Shown in pieces: positions 27,764-36,454 of a stretch of DNA of 64,000 nt. Origin of the DNA: Bifidobacterium samirii (GTDB lineage Bacteria; Actinomycetota; Actinomycetes; Actinomycetales; Bifidobacteriaceae). The position numbers and the translations under genes are program-made. A model generated the notes under the pieces. It did not search any database, had not been told where the DNA came from, and saw only the letters and a program-made list of their open reading frames with translations. Where the stretch lies: the NCBI RefSeq assembly GCF_003952945.1, contig NZ_QXGK01000010.1, forward strand, positions 1 through 64,000, in the 5' to 3' direction. Every line of letters starts with the position of its first letter. Positions within the stretch are counted from its first letter, which is position 1.

Positions 27764-28851
27764 CGGCAGCTTTCGTTCGCGATGCGGCTGCCGATCGCCA
27801 CCCGGGTGACGGCCGCCGGGTCGATGCCGTCGGGTTGGACGAGGCTGGCGCCCAGTTCGGATCCGACGATCGTCACCTTGACCACGTCGGGCGTGTCGGA
27901 CTGTCCGTCGACGGCGATGCAGCCGCTCATGCCGTCGACGCCGAACACGGCGGCGGCCGGCACGCGCAGGACCTGCACGGATGCAGTCAGGACGAGCGAC
28001 GCACTGATGCCGGCGGCGAGCATCGCCTCGTCCATCATCCGGTAGTCGTCGGTGGCGGCCACCTGCTCGCAGAACGCGGCGTCGTCGATAGCGGTCTGTC
28101 CGGCCGGCAGCGTGGTGGTCTGGCCGAGCACGCTGATGGTGCGGTCCTGGTCGGAGGGCTTCCCGTTCTTGATCGTCAGGCGGGTGAGGGTGCCGGGCAC
28201 CTGGCCGACCGCGGTGCCGGCGCTGACGGCGGTGCCTTCGACCGCCGTCCACGAGCCGACGCGCACGGTTGCGGCGGGGATCCACAGGATGTCGGCGAGC
28301 GAGAGCGTGCCGTCGGACGTGTTGCCGTTGTCGTTCATCAGCTGGCGCAGCCCGTCGGACGTGGACCACCAGAACGTGTCCGATCCGGGTGCGGAGTTGT
28401 AGCCGAGGCGGTTGAGCTCGTCGTTGAGGGCGAGCACGTCGTCGCCGCTGTCGCCGGTCTTGAGGTCCCGGTAGAGCGGGGTCGCGGTGTTGAGCGCCAC
28501 GACGACGCGGTCGTTGACCTTCATCGCGCCCCTGCCGGAGGTCAGTCCGCCGGACGACCAGTCGCCGGTGACGGTGCCGGTGGCGTTGCCGATCAGGTCG
28601 CGGGTGGCGGAGATGGTGGGCGTGAGCGTCACCTGCTGCGATCCGGAGTATTCCTGGGTGTTGACGGGCGCGCTGCGCGCCTCGTCGCCGGCCGACAGCA
28701 GTGCGGGCGCCCGGTCGGGCATCCACAGCGCGCATGCGCCGATGGTCAGCGCCACCGCGGTCAGCACCGCCAGCAGCGTCCATGACAGCGCGGCCCTCCC
28801 CCGGTAGCCTCCGGTCCGTCCTCGTTTCGCCGTTCCCCTGTTCCGTGACAT
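27760..28851 (-). CDS. Membrane-anchored adaptor/efflux periplasmic-like protein of the ABC module
   Basis: A 363-residue protein with a short basic N terminus (MSRNRGTAKRGRTGGYRGR) and one membrane anchor (LSWTLLAVLTAVALTIGACAL), the rest extracellular. Around 125-185 there is a peptidoglycan-binding-like segment (GDDVLALNDELNRLGYN). Lipoyl/beta-barrel-like segments (VRVGSWTAVEGTAVSAGTAVGQVPG) suggest an HlyD-type adaptor. The ATG at 28851 follows AAGGGGGAG. In this operon it probably links the transporter to the cell wall or guides its substrate; the family call is moderate. Confidence 0.7.
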   Translation of the reverse strand: MSRNRGTAKRGRTGGYRGRAALSWTLLAVLTAVALTIGACALWMPDRAPALLSAGDEARSAPVNTQEYSGSQQVTLTPTISATRDLIGNATGTVTGDWSSGGLTSGRGAMKVNDRVVVALNTATPLYRDLKTGDSGDDVLALNDELNRLGYNSAPGSDTFWWSTSDGLRQLMNDNGNTSDGTLSLADILWIPAATVRVGSWTAVEGTAVSAGTAVGQVPGTLTRLTIKNGKPSDQDRTISVLGQTTTLPAGQTAIDDAAFCEQVAATDDYRMMDEAMLAAGISASLVLTASVQVLRVPAAAVFGVDGMSGCIAVDGQSDTPDVVKVTIVGSELGASLVQPDGIDPAAVTRVAIGSRIANESCR

Positions 28852-29001
28852 CGTCGTCACTCCCCCTTCGTGGATGGTGCCGCCGGCGCCCGGCGGCTCC
28901 GTCCCATGGTCCCACGATTCGCCGTGCAACACCAACGCCGCGCATGTGCGTGTCGCGTATGCCGGACGGCCCGACCGACATCATTGACGGCATGCCAGCG
29001 A

Positions 29002-29766
29002 CTACCGCAGGTCGCCCTCCAGATACGGTTCGACGAATGCGAGATTGCTGCCGCGTTCCAGCGAATGGAAATCCTGCATCGCATACCGCCAGGAGTCTGC
29101 CCACGTCGCCGGATCACCGTGTATGCGCCGCAGGGATTCAAGGGTTTTCGAGAACAGGGCCGGATCCCGTACGAATCGGTCCGCCAGTCTGATGGCGCCG
29201 CTTTGCTTCTGCCGTTCGTCCAGATTGTCGAGTCTGCCGCGGAACGCATGTTCGAGGTTGCGGCTGACGTAGAACAGACGGTAGGGAACCATAAGTTCCG
29301 TACGCCCCATCTTCTTTCGGAATCCATCGACGTTCAGCAGGGCGTCCACGCCGTTGCGATTGACCGTCCGGTCGGCGATCAGCGCATCTCGGTTCTTCGT
29401 GACGATGTCGGTCGTCGAATATCGGGTGCCTTCCGCCGATGAATCCTCCCGTACGCAGTCGTCGGACACGAACGCCCCATCCAGATCGCAGATCTGGATG
29501 ATGTGGCCGAGCTGGTTCCATGTGCGATCGTGGTCCCTGAGATAGCACTCCACGAGTTCGCGCACCGTTTGTGCCGGTTTGTCCGAGGGATAGAAGCCGT
29601 TGCGCCGGTGGAACTCCTCGCGGTGGTTCGGCGCGGTCAACACGTCGCAGTGGAATTCCTGCCCTTGGAACACGCGGCTTTCGACCAACGCCGAGAACGC
29701 CGGCACGAGCAGGCTGGCGTCGCTCGCGCCTTCCACGACGAGCAGGACGATCTTGCGTTTAGCCAC
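29002..29766 (-). CDS. TOPRIM-domain protein, partner of an ABC-type ATPase (candidate defence effector)
   Basis: A 254-residue protein starting with KIVLLVVEGASD, the first TOPRIM motif (Glu12), followed by IIQICDLDG with the DxD motif (Asp94, Asp96). These are the metal-binding residues of TOPRIM nucleases. The GTG start has GGAGG eight bases before it and overlaps the end of the ATPase gene by eight bases, so the two are translationally coupled. Paired ABC-type ATPase and TOPRIM genes occur in OLD-like, PARIS and RloAB-like systems. This one matches none of them well enough by eye to be named. Function is inferred only. Confidence 0.65.
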   Translation of the reverse strand: MAKRKIVLLVVEGASDASLLVPAFSALVESRVFQGQEFHCDVLTAPNHREEFHRRNGFYPSDKPAQTVRELVECYLRDHDRTWNQLGHIIQICDLDGAFVSDDCVREDSSAEGTRYSTTDIVTKNRDALIADRTVNRNGVDALLNVDGFRKKMGRTELMVPYRLFYVSRNLEHAFRGRLDNLDERQKQSGAIRLADRFVRDPALFSKTLESLRRIHGDPATWADSWRYAMQDFHSLERGSNLAFVEPYLEGDLR

Positions 29767-31276
29767 GGCCCGCCTCCGTCACGTCGGCGTTGAGTGCGGC
29801 CAGATCGGCGTCGATGTCCGTATCGTCATCATCGTCGGGATGGCCGGCGGCATAGAGACTGTTGCCGAACATGCGCGGGGTCGGCGAATCGTAGATGTCC
29901 GGCCCGTTCCAGCCGAGTTCGCTGGCAGACAGGTACCGTTTGCGCTGGTTGTTGGTGGAGGATTGGCGCGGCACGGTCGCGAACCGGTTGTCTGGATCGG
30001 TCACCGTCGTGCGGATGCAGCTGTTCGGCAGCACCTCCAACGCCCGCAGGTTGTGGGCGGTGAACACCAGTTGTCCCGCGCATCCGTCCGCCAGCTGGTA
30101 CAGCATGTCGCCGAGCAGCAGTTCGAACACGCCGGAGTCGAATTCGTCCACGGCGACCAGCGCGTTCTCGTCGTTGTACGCGTGCTTGAGGTAGCCGAGC
30201 AGCGCGGTGACGCGTATGATGCCCTCGCTCTCGCAGCGGAATGGCACCGTGACGTCACTGCGGCGGGAGAACAGCTCTGCGGTGACCCGGTCCTCGCCGT
30301 CCCGGCCGGAGGGCGCGGTTCCGGTCTTCAGCAGGACATGCAGGCCGGGGACGATGGTCGGCAGGATGCGGTCGAAGGATGCCACGGTCCGGCCGAGTCG
30401 CTCCGCCTGACCGGGCGTCAGCGGTTTAGGTTGCAGCAGGTCGAACAGGAACTCCGTGTTACGGCCCGTAGGATTCTCCTCCATGATGGGGATGTATGCA
30501 TATGCGGCGTAGGAACCTCTTCTGGTCGTGGATACGAAGATGTCGTTGGTCGCGTACCCGCACAGCGCTTCGCGCAGTCGCACGAACTCGCCGAAACGTT
30601 CGTTGATGTATGCCATCGACCTGGAGGACACGCCCTTGGCTTCTCGCATGCGGGCCACCGTCCAGTCGATCAGGAACTCGGCTTCCGGCCGTTCGTCGAG
30701 CGTGGCGCATCGGGAGAACAGGAAGGACCGTCCTTCCATGTATGCCCGGTCCGCGGTACGCGAGACGACGGCCTTCACCGGAGCGATCGACTCGATGGAA
30801 CGCCACACATAGGCCGGGGTAGACACGAACCCGACTTCGGCATCATCCATCCGGTGCCCCATCACCTCCCTCCCCAGGCGCGAGGGATCGTCGCCGATGC
30901 GGACCGATTCGGCGACGACGCGCGCCCGGGTCGAATCGGGAGCCGTCTTGCGCACGGACACCCGGTACTCGAGGTATCGGAGAGCCCGCTCCTCCTCGTC
31001 AGCGCCACGCTTCTGCACCTCGTCGATAAGGAACGTCGCCGTCATCGTGGCCACCCCTGTACTGGCGTTGACGACGTCACCGGCGTTCTCCGGCAGCATC
31101 GCGCCGGAGAGCAGCGCCCGCAGCATGCCGATCGCATCGATGACGGTGGTCTTGCCCGACCCGTTCTGACCGTATATGCCCGTCACACTGCCGCCTGCGG
31201 GCAGATCATCGAAATCCAGAACGCCGTGCGATATGTTCCTCATGTCGTCCAGAACCAGTCTTTTCAAACGAATCAT
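29759..31276 (-). CDS. ABC-type (AAA_15/21-like) ATPase, partner of the TOPRIM protein
   Basis: A 505-residue SMC/OLD-like ATPase. Walker A is GQNGSGKT (36-43). Far downstream are a signature-like SEGIIRVTALLGYL, Walker B ALVAVDEFDSG and an H-loop-like VFTAHNLRALEVLP. The ~280 residues between would form the lid or dimerisation insert. The start MIRLKRLVLDDMRNISHG is typical. It lies behind an AT-rich promoter with a perfect TATAAT. It is followed by, and overlaps, the TOPRIM gene. Such ATPases sense phage factors in known two-gene systems, but no target can be inferred here. Confidence 0.75.
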   Translation of the reverse strand: MIRLKRLVLDDMRNISHGVLDFDDLPAGGSVTGIYGQNGSGKTTVIDAIGMLRALLSGAMLPENAGDVVNASTGVATMTATFLIDEVQKRGADEEERALRYLEYRVSVRKTAPDSTRARVVAESVRIGDDPSRLGREVMGHRMDDAEVGFVSTPAYVWRSIESIAPVKAVVSRTADRAYMEGRSFLFSRCATLDERPEAEFLIDWTVARMREAKGVSSRSMAYINERFGEFVRLREALCGYATNDIFVSTTRRGSYAAYAYIPIMEENPTGRNTEFLFDLLQPKPLTPGQAERLGRTVASFDRILPTIVPGLHVLLKTGTAPSGRDGEDRVTAELFSRRSDVTVPFRCESEGIIRVTALLGYLKHAYNDENALVAVDEFDSGVFELLLGDMLYQLADGCAGQLVFTAHNLRALEVLPNSCIRTTVTDPDNRFATVPRQSSTNNQRKRYLSASELGWNGPDIYDSPTPRMFGNSLYAAGHPDDDDDTDIDADLAALNADVTEAGRG

Positions 31277-31332
31277 CGCATCGCCATTCTCTAAAATATA
31301 AAATAATCTATTTTTTATAGAAATACGCAATC

Positions 31333-31338
31333 ATTATA
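31333..31338 (-). promoter_or_regulatory. -10 element of the ATPase/TOPRIM pair
   Basis: A perfect TATAAT on the minus strand lies in a ~60-base AT-rich patch (31290-31345) that is unlike the surrounding DNA, about 57 bases before the ATPase ATG. The -35 is poor. Confidence 0.5.
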
Positions 31339-31410
31339 CAACACAAGTTCATTCAAGCGACCGGAGTTGCGCGACATTGAGCAACACATGACAATCCGCC
31401 GTCAGCATGT

Positions 31411-31456
31411 CAAAAACACTGCGGTCCGCCTTCCCGACTCGGGGAAGGCGGACCGC
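31411..31456 (-). terminator. Terminator of the M20 peptidase gene
   Basis: A 15-base perfect stem (arms 31421-31435 and 31442-31456) is followed on the minus strand by AGTGTTTTTG. It is a classical intrinsic terminator. Confidence 0.85.
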
Positions 31457-31515
31457 GGTGCCGCTCCGGGCGGGAGCGGCGCTACAGGTCAGCGGTCAGC
31501 GGAACCGCGGACGGC

Positions 31516-32883
31516 CTACTTGCCGAGCTTGACGAGCAGCAGGGCCTCGGTGATCACGTTGTTCTTCAGACCGGACAGCGAGATCGACTCGTTGGGGCTG
31601 TGCGCGTTGGCCTTCGGATCCTCCGGGCCGGTGACGAGCACCTGCGCGTCGGGGAAGATGCGCTGCAGTTCGGGGATGAACGGGATGGAGCCGCCCTCGC
31701 CCTTGTTGATCGGGGCGACGCCGAACGCCTCCTCCATCGCCTCGAGCGCGTCCTTGGTGGCCTCGGCGGTCGGGTCCATTGCCCAGCCCATGCCGTTCTC
31801 GCCCGGTTCGACGGTCACTTCGGCGCCGAACGGCGCGTGGGCGACGAGGAAGTCGGCCATCGCCCGCTGCGCCTCCTCGGGACGCTGGCTCGGCGCGGTG
31901 CGCAGGGACAGGCGGAAGCGCGCGGACGGGGCGATCACGTTGAACGAGCCTTCGACCGGCTGCGCGTCGAAGCCGATGACGGTGACGCTCGGCTTGGTCC
32001 ACAGGCGCGACGCGATCGAACCGGTGCCGGCGAGACGGTACGAGTCGAGGATGCCCGCGTCGGCGCGCACGCTCGCCTCGTCGAGGTCGCGCTGCAGGCC
32101 GCCGACCGGCTCCTGGGCGGCCACGCCCGGCACCGCCAGATCGCCGTTCGCGTCGTACATGGAGGCGATGAGCATCGCGGCGAGCGTGTTCGCGTCGAGG
32201 ATCGGGCCGCCGTACTGGCCGGAGTGGACCGGATGCTCGAGGGCGCGCACGGTCACGTCGAGCGTGGTGTTGCCGCGCAGCGACGTGGTCAGGGACGGGA
32301 TGTCGGCGGACCAGTTGCCCGAGTCGGCCACAATGATCACGTCGGAGTCGAATTCGTCGCGATGCTCCTCGATGAACGGGATGAAGCTGGGCGAGCCCAT
32401 CTCCTCCTCGCCTTCGATGAAGATCTTGATGTTGACGTTCAGCTCGTCGCCGAGCGCCTTGAGCGCGCCGGAGTGGATGATGAGGCCGCCGCCGTCGTCC
32501 GCGGCGCCGCGGCCGTACAGGCGGTCGCCGACCTCGGTGGCGACGAACGGGTCGGTGTCCCATTCGGCCGGATCCGGCACGGGCTGCACGTCGTGGTGCG
32601 CGTACAGGAGCACGGTCGGCGCCTGCGGGTCGACGATCCTGGAGCCGATGACCTCCCACGCGCCGGGCGTGCCATCGGGGTTGTGCGCCTGGGCGACGCG
32701 CGCGTCGATGCCGACCTCGCGCATCTCGGCGGCGACGAATTCGGCGGACGCCTTCATATGGTCGGCGGTGATGCCGTCGGCGGAGATCGACTTGAGCGCG
32801 ATCTTGCGGGTCAGGATGTCGATGAGACGGTTCCAGTCGCCTTCGACGCGGGCGCGGATCCCATCGGCGTTGGTCTGGGCCAT
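31516..32883 (-). CDS. M20-family metallopeptidase (dipeptidase)
   Basis: A 455-residue di-zinc peptidase. Expected metal ligands and active-site residues are visible: His96/97 and Asp98 in YAHHDVQP, Asp129-130 in GRGAADDGGG, and Glu159-161 in EGEEEMGSP. The dimerisation lid (ALEHPVHSGQYGG) splits the catalytic domain as in the M20A/F group (dipeptidases such as carnosinase/CPG2-like). No signal peptide is seen, so it should act on imported peptides in the cytoplasm. AAAGGAGCATC precedes the ATG. It is a single-gene transcript with a strong terminator. Confidence 0.92.
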   Translation of the reverse strand: MAQTNADGIRARVEGDWNRLIDILTRKIALKSISADGITADHMKASAEFVAAEMREVGIDARVAQAHNPDGTPGAWEVIGSRIVDPQAPTVLLYAHHDVQPVPDPAEWDTDPFVATEVGDRLYGRGAADDGGGLIIHSGALKALGDELNVNIKIFIEGEEEMGSPSFIPFIEEHRDEFDSDVIIVADSGNWSADIPSLTTSLRGNTTLDVTVRALEHPVHSGQYGGPILDANTLAAMLIASMYDANGDLAVPGVAAQEPVGGLQRDLDEASVRADAGILDSYRLAGTGSIASRLWTKPSVTVIGFDAQPVEGSFNVIAPSARFRLSLRTAPSQRPEEAQRAMADFLVAHAPFGAEVTVEPGENGMGWAMDPTAEATKDALEAMEEAFGVAPINKGEGGSIPFIPELQRIFPDAQVLVTGPEDPKANAHSPNESISLSGLKNNVITEALLLVKLGK

Positions 32884-32941
32884 GATGCTCCTTTACGTGC
32901 GGTTGGTGATGCTCCAGCCATTGTACCGGCCCCGGAGAGCC

Positions 32942-32970
32942 TTCCGAGGGTCTATGCGTGGCCGTACGCT
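32942..32970 (+). promoter_or_regulatory. Promoter of the DUF3043 gene, possibly leaderless
   Basis: TTCCGA (32942-32947) and TACGCT (32965-32970) are 17 bases apart, and the ATG starts 9 bases after the -10. No ribosome-binding site is present, which fits a leaderless transcript. Confidence 0.45.
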
Positions 32971-32978
32971 GGGCTGAC

Positions 32979-33587
32979 ATGACATGGAATCCGTTCAGCA
33001 AAGACAAGGACAAGGCCCAGGAGCCGGTCGAGGCCGCCGCTCCCGGTCAGTCCAAGGGCAAGGGACGCCCGACCCCGAAGATGAAGCAGGCGCAGAACCA
33101 GAACCTGCGCCCGCTCGTGCCGGCCGACCGCAAGGCCAGCGCCAAGGCCGCCAAGGCCCGCATCCGAGCCCGCGAGGACGCCGAGTACGAGGCGATGCAG
33201 ACCGGCGACATCAACCACATGCCCAAGTCGGAGCGTCTGCCGTGGCGCATCTACATACGCGACTACGTGGACGCCCGCTTCAGCCTGGGCGAGGTGTTCC
33301 TGCCGGTCGCGTTCGCGATGCTCATCGTGTCAATGGTGATCACGTCGATCAACCCGGCCCTGTCGGTGCCGATCATGATCGTGCTGTACCTGTACTTCTT
33401 CGCCGTGATCATCGACGTGGTGCTCATGTGGCGCAAGCTCAAGAAGCTGCTGATCGCCAAGTTCGGCGAGGCGTCGGTGGCCCGCGGCTCGCGCTCCTGC
33501 TCGTACGCGTGGAGCCGTTCCATCCAGATGCGCCGCTGGCGTCTGCCCAAGCCGCGTCATCCCAAGCGCGGCCACTGGCCCGAGTGA
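32979..33587 (+). CDS. DUF3043 membrane protein
   Basis: A 202-residue protein. The first ~90 residues are charged and Ala/Lys/Gln-rich, ending in the family motif SERLPWRIYIRDYVDARFSLGE. Two membrane helices follow (FLPVAFAMLIVSMVITSI; SVPIMIVLYLYFFAVIIDVVLMW), then a basic tail ending RHPKRGHWPE. This matches actinobacterial DUF3043 proteins of unknown role. The ATG gives MTWNPFSKDKDK and lacks a ribosome-binding site. A hairpin with TTTT follows the gene. Confidence 0.88.
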   Translation: MTWNPFSKDKDKAQEPVEAAAPGQSKGKGRPTPKMKQAQNQNLRPLVPADRKASAKAAKARIRAREDAEYEAMQTGDINHMPKSERLPWRIYIRDYVDARFSLGEVFLPVAFAMLIVSMVITSINPALSVPIMIVLYLYFFAVIIDVVLMWRKLKKLLIAKFGEASVARGSRSCSYAWSRSIQMRRWRLPKPRHPKRGHWPE

Positions 33588-33598
33588 TCCGATAGTCA

Positions 33599-33622
33599 AG
33601 GCTCCCGTCCGGGGGCCTTTTC
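33599..33622 (+). terminator. Terminator of the DUF3043 gene
   Basis: GGCTCCC pairs with GGGGGCC around GTCC, followed by TTTTCTC, 11 bases after the stop. Confidence 0.8.
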
Positions 33623-33690
33623 TCGTTGCCGCGATCGTCCGGGTCGCGGCGTCCGATGCTCCCGCCCTTCCCCTCCGGATTCCGGAACCG

Positions 33691-33735
33691 TTCCCGTTCC
33701 GCCCATTCCCGTTCCGCCCGTTCCCGTTCCGCCCG
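33691..33735 (+). repeat. Three tandem 15-base repeats in the lpd leader
   Basis: The unit TTCCCGTTCCGCCCG occurs three times in a row, the first copy with a final A, and ends 23 bases before the lpd-like ATG. Such a repeat can change copy number by slippage. Confidence 0.9.
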
Positions 33736-33758
33736 TTCCACACCGCAAAGGAGCCGTG

Positions 33759-35414
33759 ATGAACCAGTCCGCAGCCCATGCCATCCCCCACGACCCGCCG
33801 GCATCCCCGACCGCCGGAGCGCCCGTCGTCCATGACGTCGCCGTCGTCGGCGCCGGGCCGGGCGGCTACGCCACCGCCCTGCGCGCCGCCGAACTCGGCC
33901 TCGACGTCGTGCTCGTCGAACGCGACGCGACGCTGGGCGGCACCTGCCTGAACCGCGGGTGCATCCCTTCCAAGGCGCTGATCGGCGCCACGCACGCGGT
34001 CGAGACGGTGCGCGACGCGGCAGCCGTCGGCGTCAGGGCGAGCGTCGAGGGCATCGACTTCGCCGCGTTGGGCGAGCATCGCCGCCGCACCGTCGCCACG
34101 ATGACCGACGGGCTCGCCTCGCTCGTCGCCGCCCGCGGCATCGACGTGCGCCGCGGCGAGGTCGTCGCGATCGACCGCCTCGACATGGGCGGCGATGCCG
34201 CTGCTGCGGCCGCCGACGCCCGGACGTTCCGTCTCGCGATCGCCGACACGTCCGGCGCTGCCGTCGAAACCGCCGCCGGTGCCGACGCTTCCGACGACGA
34301 TCCCGCCGCCGGCGCGCGCACGCACGTCCTCGCCCGGCATGTCGTCGTCGCCACCGGGTCGCAGCCGCGGCCGATGCCCGGCCACCCGTTCGGCGGACCG
34401 GTCATCGACTCGACGCAGGCGCTGGAACTCGACCGATTCCCCGACAGCGCCGTCATCGTCGGCGCGGGCGCGATCGCGCTCGAATTCGCCTCCATGTGGA
34501 ACGCGGCCGGCACGCACGTCACGCTGCTCATCCGCAAGGACCGCGTCCTGTCCGGCTGGGACCGGCGCGCCGGTATGACGCTCACCCGCGAGCTCAGGCG
34601 CCGCGGCGTCGACGTCGTCACCCGGTCCGCGGTCGCCGGCATCGATATCGCCGACGACGGGCATGCGACCGTGCGCTACACGCGCGACGGCGGCGACGAG
34701 ACGGCCGTCGACGCGCAGGTCGTGCTCGCCGCCATCGGCCGCGAGCCGGCCACCGACGCCGACTGGTTCGACCGGGCCGGCATCGCGCGCGACGCGGTCG
34801 GCCACGTCGTGGCCGACCCGCTCGGCCGCACGTCGGCCGACGGGATCTACGCCGTCGGCGACGTCACCGCCGGCCATGCGCTCGCCCACCGCGCGTTCGC
34901 GCAGGGCATCGTCGTGGCCGAATCGATCGCCGGACTCGACCCCGAGCCGGTCGACGAGGATACGGTCCCCTCGATCGTGTTCTCCACGCCCGAGGCGGCG
35001 GCCGTCGGCCTGACCGCCGAGCAGGCGCGCGCACGCGGCGGCTATGCCGACGTCGCCGAAACCGCCTATCCGATGCGCTCCAACGCGCGCATGATGATGG
35101 CCGGCGCGGCGGGATCGCTCACGCTCGTCACCGGCCGCATCGTCGACGCAGGCCCGGCCGACGGCACGCCGGACGCGGCGCGGCCGGACGCCGCCGCCGA
35201 CGACGCGACGGAACGGACCGGCGAACCGGTCGTGCTCGGCGCGACCGTCGTCGCCCCCGGCGCGTCCGACCTCATCGCCGAACTCCAGCAGATCGTCGGC
35301 AACCGCATCCCCCTGTCGCGGGCCGCCCGGCTCGTCCACCCGCACCCCACCTTCGCCGAAACGGTCGGCGAGGCGCTGCTCAAGGCCGACGGACGTCCGC
35401 TGCACACGCGCTGA
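33759..35414 (+). CDS. Dihydrolipoyl dehydrogenase-like FAD disulfide oxidoreductase
   Basis: A 551-residue flavoprotein with the FAD motif VVGAGPGGYATALRAAELG, the redox disulfide Cys63/Cys68 in GGTCLNRGCIPSK, NAD-binding VIVGAGAIALEFA, the second FAD motif TSADGIYAVGDVT and C-terminal HPHPTFAE with the catalytic His. It is ~75 residues longer than typical Lpd; two Ala/Asp-rich insertions (around 180-200 and 460-480) account for this. The ATG at 33759 has AAAGGAGCC upstream. Bifidobacteria are generally regarded as lacking a pyruvate dehydrogenase complex, and no E1/E2 gene is nearby, so the true partner is unclear. Confidence 0.85.
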   Translation: MNQSAAHAIPHDPPASPTAGAPVVHDVAVVGAGPGGYATALRAAELGLDVVLVERDATLGGTCLNRGCIPSKALIGATHAVETVRDAAAVGVRASVEGIDFAALGEHRRRTVATMTDGLASLVAARGIDVRRGEVVAIDRLDMGGDAAAAAADARTFRLAIADTSGAAVETAAGADASDDDPAAGARTHVLARHVVVATGSQPRPMPGHPFGGPVIDSTQALELDRFPDSAVIVGAGAIALEFASMWNAAGTHVTLLIRKDRVLSGWDRRAGMTLTRELRRRGVDVVTRSAVAGIDIADDGHATVRYTRDGGDETAVDAQVVLAAIGREPATDADWFDRAGIARDAVGHVVADPLGRTSADGIYAVGDVTAGHALAHRAFAQGIVVAESIAGLDPEPVDEDTVPSIVFSTPEAAAVGLTAEQARARGGYADVAETAYPMRSNARMMMAGAAGSLTLVTGRIVDAGPADGTPDAARPDAAADDATERTGEPVVLGATVVAPGASDLIAELQQIVGNRIPLSRAARLVHPHPTFAETVGEALLKADGRPLHTR

Positions 35415-35485
35415 ACGCGTGCGGCGACCGCGCCAACTGGTAGAGTACGGACATAGTGTGTCCATCCCGCAAGAAGAGGAGTCTC

Positions 35486-36295
35486 ATGGCCGACAAGGAT
35501 GAGAAGAAGCCGAAGAAGTCCAAGAAGAAGAACAGCACCATCAAGCAGATCATCCAGATCTACAAGTACACCGCCGCCGACGACAAGGCGCTGCCCGCGC
35601 TGCTCGCGGTCGCCGGTCTGGCCCCGGTGGTCCTGTTCGTCATCCTCGGCCTGATGTTCCACTGGACGTGGCTGACCTGGATCATGCTGATGATCACCGC
35701 GATCATGCTCGGCGCGCTGCTGGCGACGATGATGCTCACCAACCGCGCCGACAAGGTCGGCTACGCCAAGCTCGAGGGCCGCCCCGGCGCCGCCGTCAGC
35801 GTGCTGGGCAACATCAGCAAGGCCGGCTTCACCTTCCCGCAGCAGCCCGTGTGGATCGACCCGCGCACCAAGGACGCCATCTGGCGCGGCACCGGCTACA
35901 ACGGCATCTACCTGCTGGGCGAGGGCGACAAGGATCGTCTCAAGCGCCCGATGGAGCGTCAGGAGCAGAGCATCAAGGGCGTGACCGCCGGCTCGAAGAT
36001 CCCCGTCTACCGCATCTACGTGGGCACCGGCGAAGGCCAGGTGCGCCTCAAGGACCTGCGCCGCACGCTGCTCAAGCAGAAGGCGTACCAGCCGAAGTCC
36101 GAGCCGACCGGCTGGTGGGACAAGATGTGGTACAAGATCCGCCCGAACACCCGCTTCATGCTCACCCAGACCGAGCTGGCCACCCTCAACAAGCGCCTCG
36201 ACACGCTGCAGTCCAAGGCCGGCTACGGCATCCCCAAGGGCATCGACCCGAACCGCCCGCAGCGCATGAGCCGCCGGGCGATGCGCGGCCGCTGA
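35486..36295 (+). CDS. DUF4191 membrane protein
   Basis: A 269-residue protein. A Lys-rich start (MADKDEKKPKKSKKKNS) is followed by IKQIIQIYKYTAADD, two membrane helices (ALLAVAGLAPVVLFVILGLMF and MLMITAIMLGALLATMML) and a ~180-residue cytoplasmic domain with WRGTGYNGIYLLGEGD. This matches DUF4191, widespread in actinobacteria and often next to glnA, as here. AAGAAGAGGAGTCTC precedes the ATG. The role is unknown. Confidence 0.9.
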   Translation: MADKDEKKPKKSKKKNSTIKQIIQIYKYTAADDKALPALLAVAGLAPVVLFVILGLMFHWTWLTWIMLMITAIMLGALLATMMLTNRADKVGYAKLEGRPGAAVSVLGNISKAGFTFPQQPVWIDPRTKDAIWRGTGYNGIYLLGEGDKDRLKRPMERQEQSIKGVTAGSKIPVYRIYVGTGEGQVRLKDLRRTLLKQKAYQPKSEPTGWWDKMWYKIRPNTRFMLTQTELATLNKRLDTLQSKAGYGIPKGIDPNRPQRMSRRAMRGR

Positions 36296-36310
36296 CCGTC
36301 GCCCATCCGA

Positions 36311-36338
36311 TCCCGCCGCCGCACGACGGCGGGATTTT
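36311..36338 (+). terminator. Terminator of the DUF4191 gene
   Basis: TCCCGCCG pairs with CGGCGGGA, followed by TTTTCG, 15 bases after the stop. Confidence 0.85.
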
Positions 36339-36365
36339 CGCATGACGGACGAAAAACCGTCCGTC

Positions 36366-36418
36366 GAAACATGTTCGTAACCGAAACGACGAGCCGGCGA
36401 AACGCCGGCATCTAGACT
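36366..36418 (+). promoter_or_regulatory. glnA promoter with a GlnR-like site
   Basis: GAAAC-N6-GTAAC (36366-36381) resembles half of an actinobacterial GlnR box. A -10-like TAGACT (36413-36418) follows with no good -35 between, as expected for an activated promoter. The site call is tentative. Confidence 0.4.
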
Positions 36419-36454
36419 AAAGCCTGTACGTTACTTCACGAAAGGAGCGGTCCC

